A DNA stretch of 64,000 bases from Patagioenas fasciata (GCF_037038585.1 NC_092520.1:58246501-58310500), one strand, 5' to 3'; numbered from the stretch's first letter, positions 1-12,954 are shown. Made by a program: numbers and translations. Notes: generated from the letters alone by a model not told the origin.

Positions 1-2710
1 TCTAGTAATTGCCTAAAATAAAATTAGATGAGGGCAATAATTTGTATGTACCAATGATCCAATTTATATTAATTTGCTTGTAACCCTTACAAATGGTACC
101 AAATATGATAAAAATTTAACATTCATTTAGCTCCAGTAAATTTTCCTTCTGCTATTTTCAGATTTTCCCCCCACCTATGTTACTACTGATTTTTATCATT
201 ATCTTTTTCTTAGCTTTTATTTCCCCTTGATTCATCCAATGGTGCCATATTCTAAAACAGACCAGATGCATCTCTGTAAAGAAACTAGGTTTATGTGAAT
301 GCAGAAATCAAAGGATGCTGAAAGAAAGGGACACAAAGGATAATATTTTCCAGTCTCTGAGGTCTGTGATAAATCAGTATAAAAAGCTCTGATTCCTTAT
401 GTAAATTTTACAGCCTTCTACAGTAAATATAAACTAATGGTGAGCTTGACTTGGTTAGGTTGTTGTAAGCTGAAAAGCTTACGCATGCAGTTTTTCAGTG
501 TTAGATGTTGCTTTACTTTCCAAGAGACCTCTGCAGTACATAACCACATGTTGAACCAGGCCTTATGCAGAAAAAATGGACAGCATATGAACTGAAGGTG
601 GAAGGTACATAATTTCATCACAGAAAAAGCAGATTCTATGCTCCTGTCTGGTTATGGCTTCTCTCTCCCATCTCAATGTCTCCTCTGATACCCTCTACCC
701 TATCTTTCCTTCCACAGGATTCCCACCGAAGGAATCATTTAGGTTTATTTATGAAGTAGGTTTAATTATGAAGCAAGAAAGTTATTAATAGCAATGACCC
801 CTGGATGGTCTCCACAGACACAGTGAACCTAAACAGCGCCTGATGTATTTTTACAGTTTGTGTGGCACCAGCTTGGTTGCTACACACACTTTATTGCCCA
901 TGAAGGTATAGATAGATCTTGAAGATTTTCTTTGTCTGCAGAGAAAGCCAACTCAGGAGGATGAAACTAGTGGAAAAACAAAATATTCTATTTATGCACA
1001 TGTTTCTAAAGCCTGCAGCTGTGAGCTGGGATTTTATCCTGGAAAAGCATACAATGCTGTGCTAAGATATGGATATCACGCATTTTAATCTTTTCACAAA
1101 GGCACTGCATTTTTAAAGCAATTCCCTTCCTAGGTAGGGCAGAGTTACAAAGATGTATCAAGCTTTTCAAGCCTCAGTTGGATTTTTATCAGTTAGTTGA
1201 CTGTATCACTTTTTATTTGAGGTTACATAAACTTCGGAATTGAGTTGCAGCTTATTTTTAATAAATATCATGGCTTCTAGCAAATTAAATTCTGATCCTG
1301 ATCTTTTTCATCTAAGGCTTTTTTTTGGTCTAATGAAGTGATTTTGTCTTCAGTCATGGACAAGAGGTAGTGGCAAATTGTATAGTTTAATTAATATTTG
1401 TTTTGGAACTATACAAGTGTGAGTGAAGAATGAGGTAGTGATGTTTTAATCTGCAAAAATTGCCAGTAGACTAAATTTCTTTACTCCTTCACCATTGTCC
1501 CTTTTATTTCTTGTCCACTGTTCAGTAACAACCTTCTGGTAAAAAACCCCAATATTTCAGACTATTTTTATTGTTTAGTAAGATGGTATTTTTACCTTCT
1601 GTTATTTTTTTCACATATAACCAAACAAGTGTAATGAAAATTCCAAATGCCATTGTAAAAACAGGAAAAAAATATTCCACAGGTCTAAATTCATACTCTT
1701 GGTAGTTAGGGATACAAGTTGAGTAGACTCTGATAATCAATCAGGTCTACTAAGCTTAATATACCTAGAGGGAAACAAGGAGGAGGTCATGGAATCATAG
1801 AATTGTTTAGGTTGGAAGAGACCTTTAAGATCGAGTCCAACTGTTAACCTAACACTGCCAAGTCCACCACTAAAACCATGTCCTCAATTTACATATCTTT
1901 CAAACACCTCCAGGGATGGTGACTCAACCACTTACTTGGGCAGCCTGTTGCGATGCCTGACAACCCTTTTGGTGAAGAAATTTTTCCTAATAGCCAATCT
2001 AAACCTCTCCTGGCACAACTTGAGGCCATTTCCTTTCATCCTATCACTTGTTACCCGGGAAAAGAGACCAACAGCCTCCTTGCTATAACCTCCTTTTAGG
2101 CAGTTGTAGAGAGTCATAAGGTCTTCCCTCACCGTCCTTGTGATCCTTCTAGTAAAGAATTAGCTTTTGGCTTTAAGATTGGTGATTGGTAAGAGCTGCA
2201 GCTACTTAATTTAAACACTTTGTGCCATTGAAGCACATGGCAGAAGTACCTTCGTGAATCAAAATGTTCAGGAGCTGGTTTCATCAAGCCTCAGATGACT
2301 CAACTGTCCTCTGCTGGGATTATCTGCGGTGTCAAGAGCACACAATGCTTTATTAGACATGTTGAGTATGACGGGCAAGTGTATACTACTGTAGCATTTA
2401 AAGCTATTGCATTTACCATCTTTGAAATTTACCTATAAAGTTTCAAAATTTAAGCTGACAAATATAAAAATATTGATGTTATTTTCTTGGTGTTTACTGA
2501 ATAATTTAATCTGCTGTTAAAGGAAAACGTGTTCTAAAACAGACTCAAGGACAAGTATAGTTCAAATATCCTTTGTCTTTATGTAGGCCTATACATTTTT
2601 TCTATTCTAACACTAGAAGTTTTTAAAAGTAAAGATCAAAACAGTTAAATTGTTAATGCCTTTTAAAAACTTGCCACTTTCTCACTGTATAAAATTTGTT
2701 TTGGGTTAAG
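1..2710 (+). other. ITGBL1: ITGBL1 intron, 3' part (upstream of repeat-4 exon)
   Basis: Intronic sequence ending at the AAG acceptor (AG at 2709-2710). It is AT-rich with scattered T and A runs. The only recognisable content is the CR1 fragment at about 1792-2140. I looked for the exon of ITGBL1 repeat 3 (expected pattern Cys-x-Cys-Gly-x-Cys-x-Cys) and did not find it, so that exon lies before the window. Short open frames here have no splice context or family signature. Confidence 0.8.
1792..2140 (-). mobile_element. CR1 LINE fragment, 3' end, minus orientation
   Basis: It starts with the reverse complement of the CR1 3' end (GGAATCATAGAATTGTTTAG), followed by the usual GGTTGGAAGAGACC stretch. 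It continues through the block equivalent to 'CCAGGGATGGTGACTC' and 'ATCCTATCACTTGTTAC', and ends near 'GGTCTTCCCTCACCG'. Only the 3' untranslated part and the last piece of the ORF2 region remain, which is the usual 5'-truncated CR1 state. Several substitutions mark it as old. The boundaries are judged by eye and may be off by about 10 bases. Confidence 0.9.
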
Positions 2711-2851
2711 GCCATGGAAAGTGTTACTGTGGAAACTGTTACTGTGAGGCTGGTTGGCATGGAGATAAATGTGAATTCCAGTGTGACATCACCCCCTGGG
2801 AGATCAAGAAAAGATGCACATCTCCAGATGGCAAAATCTGCAGCAACAGAG
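2711..2851 (+). CDS. ITGBL1: ITGBL1 exon encoding integrin EGF-like repeat 4
   Basis: This is a 141-base internal coding exon (47 codons) of the secreted cysteine-rich protein ITGBL1, which modulates integrin-linked adhesion and has been linked to cartilage formation and tumour stroma. With the first Gly codon split across the upstream intron, it reads [20 protein letters not shown] and onward through [11 protein letters not shown] to PDGKICSNR. It carries the Cys-x-Cys-Gly-x-Cys-x-Cys core and eight cysteines in total. From memory, human ITGBL1 repeat 4 is almost identical here (Lys for Glu after the core, small changes near ITPWE). The acceptor is TTAAG with Ala at -3 instead of a pyrimidine and a poor tract. 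The donor is AGAG/GTGTGT. Both are weaker than those of the next exon. Intron phase is 1 at both ends. No other gene fits. Confidence 0.97.
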
Positions 2852-5543
2852 GTGTGTCATTCACACGTTCCTTCTACACATCTTTATGTATCTTGCTTTT
2901 GTTTTACAATATGCACTTTCTGCACTAGGAAATAGGTTGCGTTTGCTAATAGTTTCTAGTTCTCACATATTTCAAATATGGATATTTATTTCCAAGTGAG
3001 TGGGTAGATACATGTGTTTAGGTATAACCTTACATGTATCTACTCCTGGGTTTGGATTAATCTGACCCGAGTTGTTCTCATCCTTCATTTTTGTGGTAAG
3101 ACTGAGCAGGATAATGTGTCAGTACATCTTTGGTGAGAGACTTATCCCACAAAATAAAAGTATTAGCAGATTTTTGACTTTGACTGGATTGGTGCTGTAA
3201 GGCCAACAGAACCATACACCAGCTCATTCTTAAAGAAGACCAAGAACCCACAATTTGATAGGGAAAATGAAAACACAAAGCTTTTAGTTTCCACTGCAAC
3301 TTGTAAAAAACACTAAGAAGTGTTCAGTAACAATGCTGTGGAATGTGTATGGAACTGGAAAGATAGATTTCACACAATATTTCTAACTACGTGAGGTTTT
3401 ATTTGCACAAACTCTCAGAACTTGAATTTTACCTTATGCTTGTGTATAATTTTGACATTTAAAAATAAAAAACCCCACAAAATAAAATTCCTTTTCACTA
3501 GCTTCTATGTTTGGCTTCACTGAACAAAGAGTTAAAAAAAATGTTTGTTTGTTTTTTTTTTTTTTTTGGAATAATACAGAATAATTACAGTAGAACAGAA
3601 GTGCAAGTCACATAGATATCTCTCTTAAAAAACATCTCTATGACAAACCTGCTATAGTGTGAACATCTAATTATCCTGAGAGCATTTTGAAAATTCTCTT
3701 ATTTTAATTATGAGGAAATTGAAAGATTCGCTCAAATACAGAGATCATGTAGGCTCGTTTAGTCTTGGAACCTCAACAGTAAAAATTTTTCTGTAATTCT
3801 GAACAGAATAAATATGGAAGTGGCTTCAGATTAGATGCATGGAGAAAGTGATTTCTTGTGAAATAATTTCTTGTCAAAGCAATTTCTTGTTCAAATTTGA
3901 AATTTTAATGTATTTCTTTAAATTTACATTGTAATTGAGGGAAATTAGTATAAATAGTATATCTGATATTCTGAATAACTACAAACTCCTACACAAAGAT
4001 ACATTAATGGGATACTTCTATATTTTTTTTACCTTTCCTGTATTTCTGTGTTTATCCACATTAAAATTATATATCCTTTTGTCTACCTAAAGTTGCTGTC
4101 CAACACAGTATTTCTACTCTCCTTAGTCCTATTCACCCAGTTTTCTGTGGTTTACATCTTGTGATAGAGGAGCAGTTCATCTTATCAGTCTTGAACCTTC
4201 TAAAAATTAAACATTGAGGCTAACCTTGCTGTGCAGTCTCCTTCAGTGGGTAAATTGTTTCTATCTTTCCACCAACTGTCCAGTCAACCAGCTGAGACCA
4301 GCAAGCTTTTGATTTTTGTAAACTTTGGTGAGATGGTGTTTTGCAGTGCAGTATCCAGGACAGCTGATCCAAATTCACTTTGAATTTGTTTCTGGGAGGA
4401 TTAATCACTCTCCAGAGGCATTTGCGTGTTTTATTTTGTTGTTGCTGTTTGTTTGTTGTTAGGATCTTCTCCTTCAGTAATGTCACCATATTGTGAAAGT
4501 ATCAATAATCAGGTGCAAATTTCTTGAGGGCTGTCTTAAGGGCTTTAGCATTAATTGAACATGGCAGCATCTCTTCCTGCTTCATGTAACTGTCATGCAT
4601 GCACAATTGTGTAGACCTTCTCTTTCCAGAGGATATGCCCACATCTATATGTACTCTTTATTCACCCTGTCTTCTTGTTCTCAAATGCATTACGTTGATC
4701 AGAGTAATCTGAATAAGAAGACAGAGGCTTTGGTGGAGCAGCAGAAGGTGAAGCTGCTCTTCAGGAAATGAACTGCATGCATCTGTAAGGTTTGGCTGCT
4801 GCATTGTGCCCGTTGGCATCCCAGAAAAACTAGTGAGTGTATGGTCGTGAGGCATATTTGGATTTCTGAATAAGGACTTTGATCTGACTTTTCCTAAGTA
4901 AATAGTATGCATATTATCTGTATATTGGTGAGGTTGTGCCCAATTACTCTCATTGTCATATATCACATTTCCCTTCTTATTGTAAACAACATGGTGTAGC
5001 CCTGAAAATTGACTTGGGAGAAGTGAAAAAGTATCATTTTTGTGTAGATTTGTGCTGATGTTCTTCTTCGGTAAAGAATGACCTCCTAGGCATTTTCAAC
5101 TGGATTAGAATTTGGATTTCCTTCCAGTTTAAATGTTTATGCTTTTACAATCATTAATTATCAACTCTGCCCAAGCCCAAGTCATTTAAACAGCATTGAT
5201 TTTTACTGTCATTAGTGTCAGAGCAAATTACTGTTGACATCAAAGATCTGTGGCTGTTTTATGCACTGCATTATCCTTTTGCTTCCTAACAAGGCTCAAC
5301 AGCAAAAAGAAACTTGATAAGGAAGCCAACTTGTTTGTATAAAGTATTACTACTAAATAATTATAGAAGGTGTTAAGTCACAGAAGATGAGCATAAGCTC
5401 ATGATTAACACTTGCAGCTTTGACATTGCACTCCTGTGAGAGCAGAAAATTCATAAGTGTAAATTTCTGTAATCAAACTACTATTACTCTAAATTGCTCA
5501 GTTAATCTATCACCTTCGTCTGTTTTTTTTCTCTCTTTCCTAG
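2852..5543 (+). other. ITGBL1: ITGBL1 intron between repeat-4 and repeat-5 exons
   Basis: A 2.7-kb intron with GT at 2852-2853 and AG at 5542-5543, preceded by a long pyrimidine tract. It is AT-rich with a poly-T run near 3549-3567. I see no recognisable transposable element, RNA gene or extra exon. Minus-strand open frames near 3078-3299, 4220-4489 and 4658-4966 are short and unsupported. Confidence 0.9.
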
Positions 5544-5684
5544 GCACATGTGTATGTGGGGAATGCACATGCCATGATGTGGACCCAACTGGTGACTGGG
5601 GTGATATTCATGGAGACACTTGTGAGTGTGATGAAAGAAACTGCAAAGCGGTGTATGATAGATATTCTGATGACTTCTGTTCAG
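5544..5684 (+). CDS. ITGBL1: ITGBL1 exon encoding integrin EGF-like repeat 5
   Basis: A 141-base internal exon (47 codons), phase 1 at both ends. It reads (G)[20 protein letters not shown], then [18 protein letters not shown] and RYSDDFCSG. It has the Cys-x-Cys-Gly-x-Cys-x-Cys core and eight cysteines. The long insert [11 protein letters not shown] between the core and the CECDE segment is the diagnostic feature of ITGBL1 repeat 5. From memory the human protein differs here mainly by Asp-Cys-Arg for Asn-Cys-Lys, so this is the most conserved of the four exons. The acceptor has a strong pyrimidine tract (CTCTCTTTCCTAG) and the donor is TCAG/GTAAGG. It joins in frame to the exons at 2711-2851 and 9862-10008. 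Confidence 0.98.
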
Positions 5685-8600
5685 GTAAGGAGTATATTCA
5701 AAAAGAATTTATGTATAGTTTTCTAACAAAGGCATCCAATTAGTCTGATCTTGCTCTTCCTTTGTGCTCCAATTCTCATTTTCCTAGGTTAAAATATACC
5801 AAGCTTTTTTTTTTTTTTCAGTGTGGACTTTTCAAATTAAAAGATATAATTCTATAAAGAAAAAATATGTTTCCAGTTCCAAAGCTTCCTTAAAACATGT
5901 CTTTCTTTAATTGTCCTTTTACCCAATATGAAATATTTTTATGTGCCTATCTCCCTTCTAATACTCCTGTCTTCAGTGTAACCTAACAGAAATTGGAGAA
6001 TGGTTGAAACTTTAAAATATATATATTCTTCCTTGAGGAAATTTAAGTTTGATTTTTTTTTAGATCAAATTTTATTCATTATGTCATGGTATATGGCAGG
6101 GAGAGGACAAGTAAGAGGAAGAAAATTGAGGAAAAGTGAGATAATGGAAAACAGTACCCTGAGAATACCAACTGGCCTGAGAACACCAACTGGCCTGAGA
6201 ACAAGTAGAGCATCAATATGTGGAAAACTGAATGTGAGGTCCAACTACATATCACTGACTGAACTTATTAGACACTTCCACCTTCCTTTTATTTTCTACT
6301 TGTACTTCAGAGCATTATGTTCAAATTAGTTGAAGTCCATCAAGTCCATCCAAGGTTTACAGTGTATTTAAATTGATGCTCCATGTATCAGCTAACAGAC
6401 ACTGATATTCTGAGCAAGACATTGCATACAATTTGGCACGGTAACCGCTACAGAGGCTAATACAGGGCAGGAGAGAAGGACTTTGAGCAATACACAGCAT
6501 GCAATTTGTGCACATGGGAACTTGCAAAAACTAGTGAGGGTGGTTTCAAATGGAATCGGCAGATTACAGGTTGTCAGCTCTAATGCATCCTGTAAAAAAC
6601 TGATCTGGCCTAATTAATAATAGGAAGAATGCAGTCACATCAAGGAAAATAATAATGTGGTATATTTTCCTACTATTGCTAGAATGAGAGATCTCTCATG
6701 GAAAGATCATAGGAGTTGTCTGTAATCAGTACAAAAGGCTGAAACAAACGCAATACATTAAATTGTCAGCCTCTTCTTTGCCTTTTATAAAGGCGAAAGG
6801 TTTCTCACCTGTTTGTTTTTTTGTTTTTTTTTTTTTTTTTTAATAAATGTTGATGAATCACTAGCTAACAAAACTGGAGGAAGAAAAGAAAAAAAAGAAG
6901 CATTTCTAAAAACCTTCAGTGAATTCATTTGCTTGCTGCTGTTTCAGCCGCCTACAAATGTTCTATAAGTTTATTTAATTAATAAGATGGAAGGATGTGC
7001 AACTGCCATCATGAGAGCAGCAGGAGGATTGAGTTTGGACTGTTATCAATTTTTCAATGTATTATTGCATTGCTGAGTATGTTTTTAGACTCAAGGACAG
7101 ATCAAAATGTCAGCATTGGCTAAGGAATATAAAGCTAAAAAACAACATGGTAAATGTGTTCTGTTGTTAAGGGTGAACACAAGAGTTTCAAACCTGATTA
7201 GATTAAAGAAAACCTTTCACATCTGCAGCTCAAGCTGCATCACTTAAACAGAGCTTAAACTCTCTCTGTCCCAGACATTATTGCCATCACTGCTTCTGCT
7301 GCTCAGAGTGGTAATGGTTGTAAGAAAGCAGAGAGTAAGAAAATGTGGACAGTTGCAAAAGAGTTAAGGAGAAGATATTGCCATTTGACAGTAGATTAAG
7401 GACTGTTACAGTCTTCTTTATTATACAGACATAATTGTAAATGAGCAAACCTTACCAGAGATACAAAAGGAGGTACTCACATGGCTTGCTTCATGTAACT
7501 AAAACTCATGTTGAAGTATAGCTTAGTTTTTCTATCTAATCAGCAAAAATTTTAGTATTGCTGCTTATTCTTATCCCTTCCCTTTCCCTTATGCTTTAGA
7601 AAAGCCTAATTTAGCCTTAGCTGGCCATGCAAGTGTGCATTTCTCAAATAGATTGTGCAAAACTTTATTTTTGCATGAAGCAGCGTGAACAACGTCTTAT
7701 AGACCTGCTGTTTAGTACTTCTTCAGAAATGGAAAAAATGCAAAATATTAATTTTTGGTTTATTGTGGTAGACAGAATCTGCAATGGAATCAAAGATTTA
7801 CTAGCAGAATTGTCATTGGACAATTTTTTTATTTGTTTATGTGAAATAAATTAGTGCACAAAGTCTGCAAGTGTTAAGTCTGTCTCTCAATTATTTGTAC
7901 ATTGATTTAGAATGAATCCAAGATGGATTAGTCAGATTAGGGAAAATAATACAGCTTTCTTAAAACCTACATTAAACGGAGCTGATACAAAACCTATCCT
8001 GTCTTGTTCTACCTACCTAATAGGTAGAGATGTGAGTCCTGAGCAGCAGATTGAAATATTAGGAAATCATGTTTACATGTAAAGATTTTTACTGTAAGTG
8101 AATGAAATGCTATGTTTATTTCATAAACTACAAATGACAGAAATTGGCAGCCCTGCCATGAGGATTTAACATCACACAACAGCAGCTCCCTCCAGAAGCT
8201 TCATATGCCTTGGGGTGACTGTCAATTTGTAGTACCTCATATTGGCAACTGGATGCCTTCTTTTAAAATCTAAAGTGCTGTCCGGTATATTACTGAAATA
8301 TTTTCTTTCAGAGGTGTTCACAACATTAAAGTGATTTTCTTCCTTTAAAGAGAGAATAACTTTCATGACTTGACATAGAAAGAAAACAGGCTTCTGTAAC
8401 AAAATTCCTACATTCCCACATCCCATCATCTGCTTTGCTGTGGCTCCAGACAATAAAATAATTATATGAAAGAACAACATCCTCTCACAAGAGTATCCAT
8501 CTGGATCAGGGAACACATGTCCAATTCGCAACCTGTCCATAGATATGCATGAAAGCAAGAGACAGAAGAGGTGATCTCTAATGCTTTTAAATTAAAACAA

Positions 8601-9861
8601 GTAACTAATGTAAAGAAAAGTTATTATTGTGAAGTTAATAAGATGTAGTCTGGGAACTGCTCTGATAACTTGTAGAATGCTTGTTTCCATCTTTCTCCTT
8701 GTGAACAAATAAATGTATATGTTTTAGAAATATAATATAAGCCAGTCTTAAAATGCAAGTACAGTTAGAAAGATACAAATTCTGTGTTGCTATGGTTTTC
8801 AAGAAGAATCCGAATGGACAAATAGAAATCAGAGAGATGCTTTAAGGTCCTGTGTCCAGTGAATGATGACTATGTGAAAACTGTAAAAGAAGATCTAACC
8901 CCCTATCAGAGCTCATGAAAATATTTGATTTTGTGGCAAGGAATGGTTTTGCTGATGCTCAAGCTTTCCTCATCCAGTGCAAGGAATATTTTGTGTTGCC
9001 AGAATCCCACTGCCTTATGCAAAGAGCATTAGGCTCATGATGAAGGGAGCTGGACAATTAGCTTGCATTTTCTTGATCTGGATGTGTTAGCATTCATATA
9101 AAAGAGGAAACAGATTGTTTGGTTGGCTTTCCAGGTTAAGTTCTAAGGAGGGATTCTCCCTTCACTTTTTAGCTGTGGAATTTTTTTTAAAGAAACTTTC
9201 CCAAAAAGCTGCTATGAAGTTCAGTTGCTTTTCCTCACTTTGACTTGCACAATGAAAGCTGCATTTATGTTGATATGTTTAGACATGGTCAGGAAGAGTC
9301 AAATTAGCCAATGAGAAGTCAAAACCACATCTGACTGCCCTATGGAAATGAGAATTGGTTATGTCCAATATTTTATTATTTATACATGACTATTTAGCAG
9401 AAGGCCCTGGTTTGAAACTTGTAATGTAGCATTGTTCATCTCTAGTGGCTCACATTGATGATAAGTAGATAAAAGATGTATTACTTAGAGAATATGTTGC
9501 GAATGTACTAGAAAAAGAAAAACATAAAGGTAAAAGAAATATTGCCTTATGATGGCCTCATATCTCCAGACAGTGAGGAAATGTGTATTTGTAAGCTCTC
9601 TTCCACCCTTTCTCTTGAGGTATGTGTAGGGGGTGGCAAAGCATACCTTAAGAAAAAAAAAAAAATAAAAGGAAATATGATTCAAATGAAATGATAGACC
9701 AGAGCTGTTGTCAGAAAAAAGTAGATATAGTGAGTTGATTGTATTTTTTGCCAGTCTGACTGTTTAATGAAACCACAAAATTGATAAAGTTCATCTAATC
9801 ATGAGGTTTTAAAACCTATCATCAGTATGGAAGCTGATCTTTAATTATGTTCATTGTGAAG
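5685..9861 (+). other. ITGBL1: ITGBL1 intron between repeat-5 and repeat-6 exons
   Basis: A 4.2-kb AT-rich intron, GT at 5685-5686 and AG at 9860-9861. It contains poly-T runs (about 5804-5818 and 6824-6841) and an 18-base tandem duplication near 6162-6197. There is no recognisable CR1 or LTR. A 128-codon minus-strand frame at 8172-8558 has no supporting signal. Nothing else stands out. Confidence 0.9.
6162..6205. repeat. 18-base tandem duplication
   Basis: The unit AGAAYACCAACTGGCCTG appears twice in tandem, with one T/C difference between copies, followed by the beginning of a third copy (AGAACA). It lies in intron sequence and its small size suggests replication slippage. No function is implied. 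Confidence 0.85.
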
Positions 9862-10008
9862 GTCATGGACAGTGTAATTGTGGAAGGTGCGACTGTAAAG
9901 AAGGATGGACTGGGAAGAAGTGTGAACATCCACATTCTTGTCCATTGTCAGTTGAGGAAAGTGCTAAGAAATGCCAAGGAAATTCTAATTTACCTTGCTC
10001 TGGAAGAG
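9862..10008 (+). CDS. ITGBL1: ITGBL1 exon encoding integrin EGF-like repeat 6
   Basis: A 147-base internal exon (49 codons), phase 1 at both ends. It reads (G)[20 protein letters not shown], then [20 protein letters not shown] and SNLPCSGR. It has the Cys-x-Cys-Gly-x-Cys-x-Cys core and eight cysteines. From memory it matches human ITGBL1 repeat 6 with scattered changes, including Glu-Gly-Trp-Thr for Ala-Gly-Trp-Tyr and several in the [10 protein letters not shown] segment. The acceptor is GTGAAG with a poor pyrimidine tract and A at -3. The donor AGAG/GTAAGT is optimal. A 46-kb intron follows. The reading frame stays open for about 180 bases past the donor, but the donor and the continuation at 56202 make that read-through irrelevant. 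Confidence 0.97.
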
Positions 10009-12039
10009 GTAAGTCAATTTCTGGAAGAATTTTCATGCCCTTTAAATGTACTCCTATTAAAAGAATTTTTACAGAGGTCCAGCATTGCTAGTACTGAAAA
10101 ATGTGAACTTTCTTGGCTTACTGTGCATGAATCACACCTGCATAGCTTGAGAGTTATGAGAACGGAGGAGATGAATACGAATCTCACCTAATTTTCCTGT
10201 CATCTACTGCTTTGTATTTTATTTTATGTATCTCAGCATTTGTTTTGGAGGTTTTCAAAGCTGCTTTGAAGATTGATGCAGTTAAGTCTTTGCTAAAGAT
10301 ACATGAAAAATATGAAACTATTATCTGCATTCTTTGACAAAACCAGCATGAGATTTTCAGCCTATGTAAAATGTTGTGGCCCCCTATGATAAGAGTTCTT
10401 CGGATTTACATTGCATAAGAACCTGCCCTAATGGGTGTAGGACTGACAGTTGTTCTTTGGTGCAGTTTGCTAGTTAGCCCCTGGCTTTTAATTTGAAAGC
10501 CTTTCTTTGTGACACTGTGGCCTTTTCCAGACTTTGGCTAATAAAAAATACTGTCATACATAGAATGCTAATACACATGGCAAGGAAAAGGAGGAAAACT
10601 TCTCAGAAGGAAAAAGACCTGCTAATTTTCACCTATCACTGTTTGAAATGTGTTTTTCTGCAGAGAGAAGAAAGAAAATATGATACAGACTTTTGCTAGA
10701 ACTGGTAATTGAAGTTGTTATGAATTCTTCCCACTTAAGTATTTTCTGGGAAAGGTCTAAAGCTGCTCTTGAATTTTTACATTTGACCCTAAATGTAATT
10801 TCATTTGCAATTCTGTCTTTCACTAATACTATGTAACACAGTCAAAAATTGTACTCTGTCCACCCAAGTGAGCACTGTGATAATTTTATTCCCCCCCGCC
10901 CGCCTCTAAATGTGTAGCAGCTCATAGCTTAGTTCTTAAAAGAACTATATATTAAAAGAAAGTTACTTGCTTTTTCCTTAGTTAGGTTACAGTTTTCCAG
11001 GGAATTACATCTCTTTTTTCTTGCTAAAAAATCTTCAAGGAATTTTTAGCTACAAGTTAGGTGAAATATGGGCATCTGTAGAGAATTATCTGCATTTCAT
11101 TGCTCACAACTGCAATAATTACAACTAAAAGAAAGGAGCATTGACACTTGATTTTTTTATAAATATGTATTTATTTTTAACTCTGGCTCACCCTTTTCTT
11201 GTTTGTATTGGATACCGAATGGCTCTTGTCTCATCTGCTTCACTAGGAGTTGTGTATGTTGAGCATTTGGAGTCAGTTCTATGATCTAATTGCATTGTGA
11301 ACTATGAGAGTCAAATGGCAGAGAGAAAAGAATGGTAGTCATAAAACCAGCTTAAATTTGAATAAAAATAAAGTCTTAAGTTCTATTGCTCTGTATTATA
11401 TGGTTCCATATTGTTGTATTTATATTTTAAATTTTGGAAGGTTTTATTAATTATAGTGGGAAGAGTGAGTTTGAAGATTTCAGTATTAGCAGCAGTAATT
11501 CTATCTGTCCTCTTGGCTTTCTGGAAAACAAAACAAAACAAGACAAAACACCAAACTTGAATATTAATGCTAGCAGTGTTCTCCTGTTGAGATACTAGCA
11601 GTGAAATATACCCCTTCCAGGTGAATCCATTTGGCTGAATGATCTGTTTGTAAAAATTTTCAAATAAAATACCAAGCAGTATCTATTGAAACAAAAGGCT
11701 CAATTGATTCGACTGAACTTCCTTTGACTTCCAAACAAGACGCGTTCACCAATGTGTGTGAGGTGTGCAAGTGGCACAGATGTGTATCTAGGACTTAGTA
11801 TGATTGGCAGCTGCTGTAATGAAGGAAAAAATGATTCTGCATTACATGCTTGAAAAATATTCACATTAAAACTGTCATTTTAAAATGGAATGTAGTATCT
11901 TGTTTTAGTTCTGTTAATAATTTTGTTTAGGAAATTAGAGAAAAAAGAAAATATAATTTAGCCTAATCATCTGTAATTTACTGGGCAGTGTTTTGTTTTG
12001 TTTTCTCCTGAACTCCATGGATTTCCCTTTCTACAAAGA
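10009..12039 (+). other. ITGBL1: Start of the 46-kb ITGBL1 intron
   Basis: First 2 kb of the intron between the repeat-6 and repeat-7 exons, which spans 10009-56201 in total. It is AT-rich. A short C-rich stretch (about 10890-10905) and a small A/C-rich stretch near 11527-11552 are present. I see no transposable element, RNA gene or supported open frame. Confidence 0.8.
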
Positions 12040-12444
12040 AAGGTCCTGGAGCATCTTTCTGATGAGGAGAGATTGAGAGACCTGGGTCTGTTCAGCTTGG
12101 AGAAGAGAAGGCTGAAAGGGGATCTCAAGGGTGTGTGTCAAGAGGATGGGACTAGACTCCTTTCAGTGGTGCCCAATGATAGGGTGAGGGTCAACGGACA
12201 CAGACTGAAACATGAGAGGTTCCATCTAAACATGAGGAGAAACTTCTTTACTTTGAGGGTTACCAGAACACTGGAACAGGCTGCCCAGAGAGGTTGTGTA
12301 GTCTCCTTCTCTGGAGACATTCAAAACCCACCTGGACACATTACTGTGTGATCTGCTCTGGGTGAACCTGCTTTAGCAGGTGGATTGGACTAGATCATCT
12401 CCAGAGATCCCTTCCAACCCCAACCATTCTGTGATTCTGTGATG
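12040..12444 (+). mobile_element. CR1 LINE fragment, 3' end, plus orientation
   Basis: It contains the CR1 3' landmarks in order: 'CTGTTCAGCTTGGAGAAGAG', a degraded central block, 'ACTGGAACAGGCTGCCCAGA', 'GGAGACATTCAAAACCCACC', 'GGTGGATTGGACTAGAT', and the terminal 'CATTCTGTGATTCTGTGATG' octamer repeat. Orientation is the same as ITGBL1. It is 5'-truncated and has no functional ORF. The open frame across 11998-12351 is a relic of this element. Confidence 0.93.
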
Positions 12445-12844
12445 TTTTGGGTATAATAAAAATACGAGAAAGTTGTTGTTCTGCTAAAGGGATGTAGGTG
12501 TTTAGTTCCTGTGAAAAATTGTCATTGGGTTTGCATGGTTAAATTCTTTGGTCCCATTTGAAAATCCTACTACTTGTCACTATAGCTTGTAACAGACAGG
12601 AATGTTACACAAGGAAATGAAAGAAAATAAGGATTTCCAGTTAAATGCAACCTGTTTCATGTGTTCTGGGAGATGGAAAGACCATGGGTTTGTAACACCA
12701 GCCCCAATTTCTCTGAAATTGGTAGGGAAGATAATGATACAAGGAAGGGAAAGTTCCAAAGGAAATGGAAGTGTTTCCTATTGCATTTTAACATTAGTGT
12801 TTTGGTCACCTCCTCATAATGTTTGTCTCCTAGCTGTGGTACAA

Positions 12845-12889
12845 GGACAGTAAGTCTTTGTACAGGACAGTAAGTCTTTGTACAGGTCA
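12845..12889. repeat. 20-base tandem duplication
   Basis: The 20-base unit GGACAGTAAGTCTTTGTACA occurs twice directly in tandem, followed by a diverged start of a third (GGTCAGTAA). It sits just upstream of the next CR1 fragment. It is most simply explained by slippage. Confidence 0.9.
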
Positions 12890-12954
12890 GTAATTCACTA
12901 CACTGATGGAGAAGCTGAGTACTTGACATCCTTATTTAATGGGATCCTATAGTA

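Noticed and set aside
8172..8558. A 128-codon open frame on the minus strand in the intron before repeat 6.
   Set aside because: No recognisable motif, no splice or promoter context, and antisense to the host gene. The length is within chance expectation.
10009..10191. Continuation of the repeat-6 reading frame past 10008.
   Set aside because: AGAG/GTAAGT is a strong donor at the expected position, and the protein continues in phase at 56202. The extension carries no cysteine-repeat pattern.
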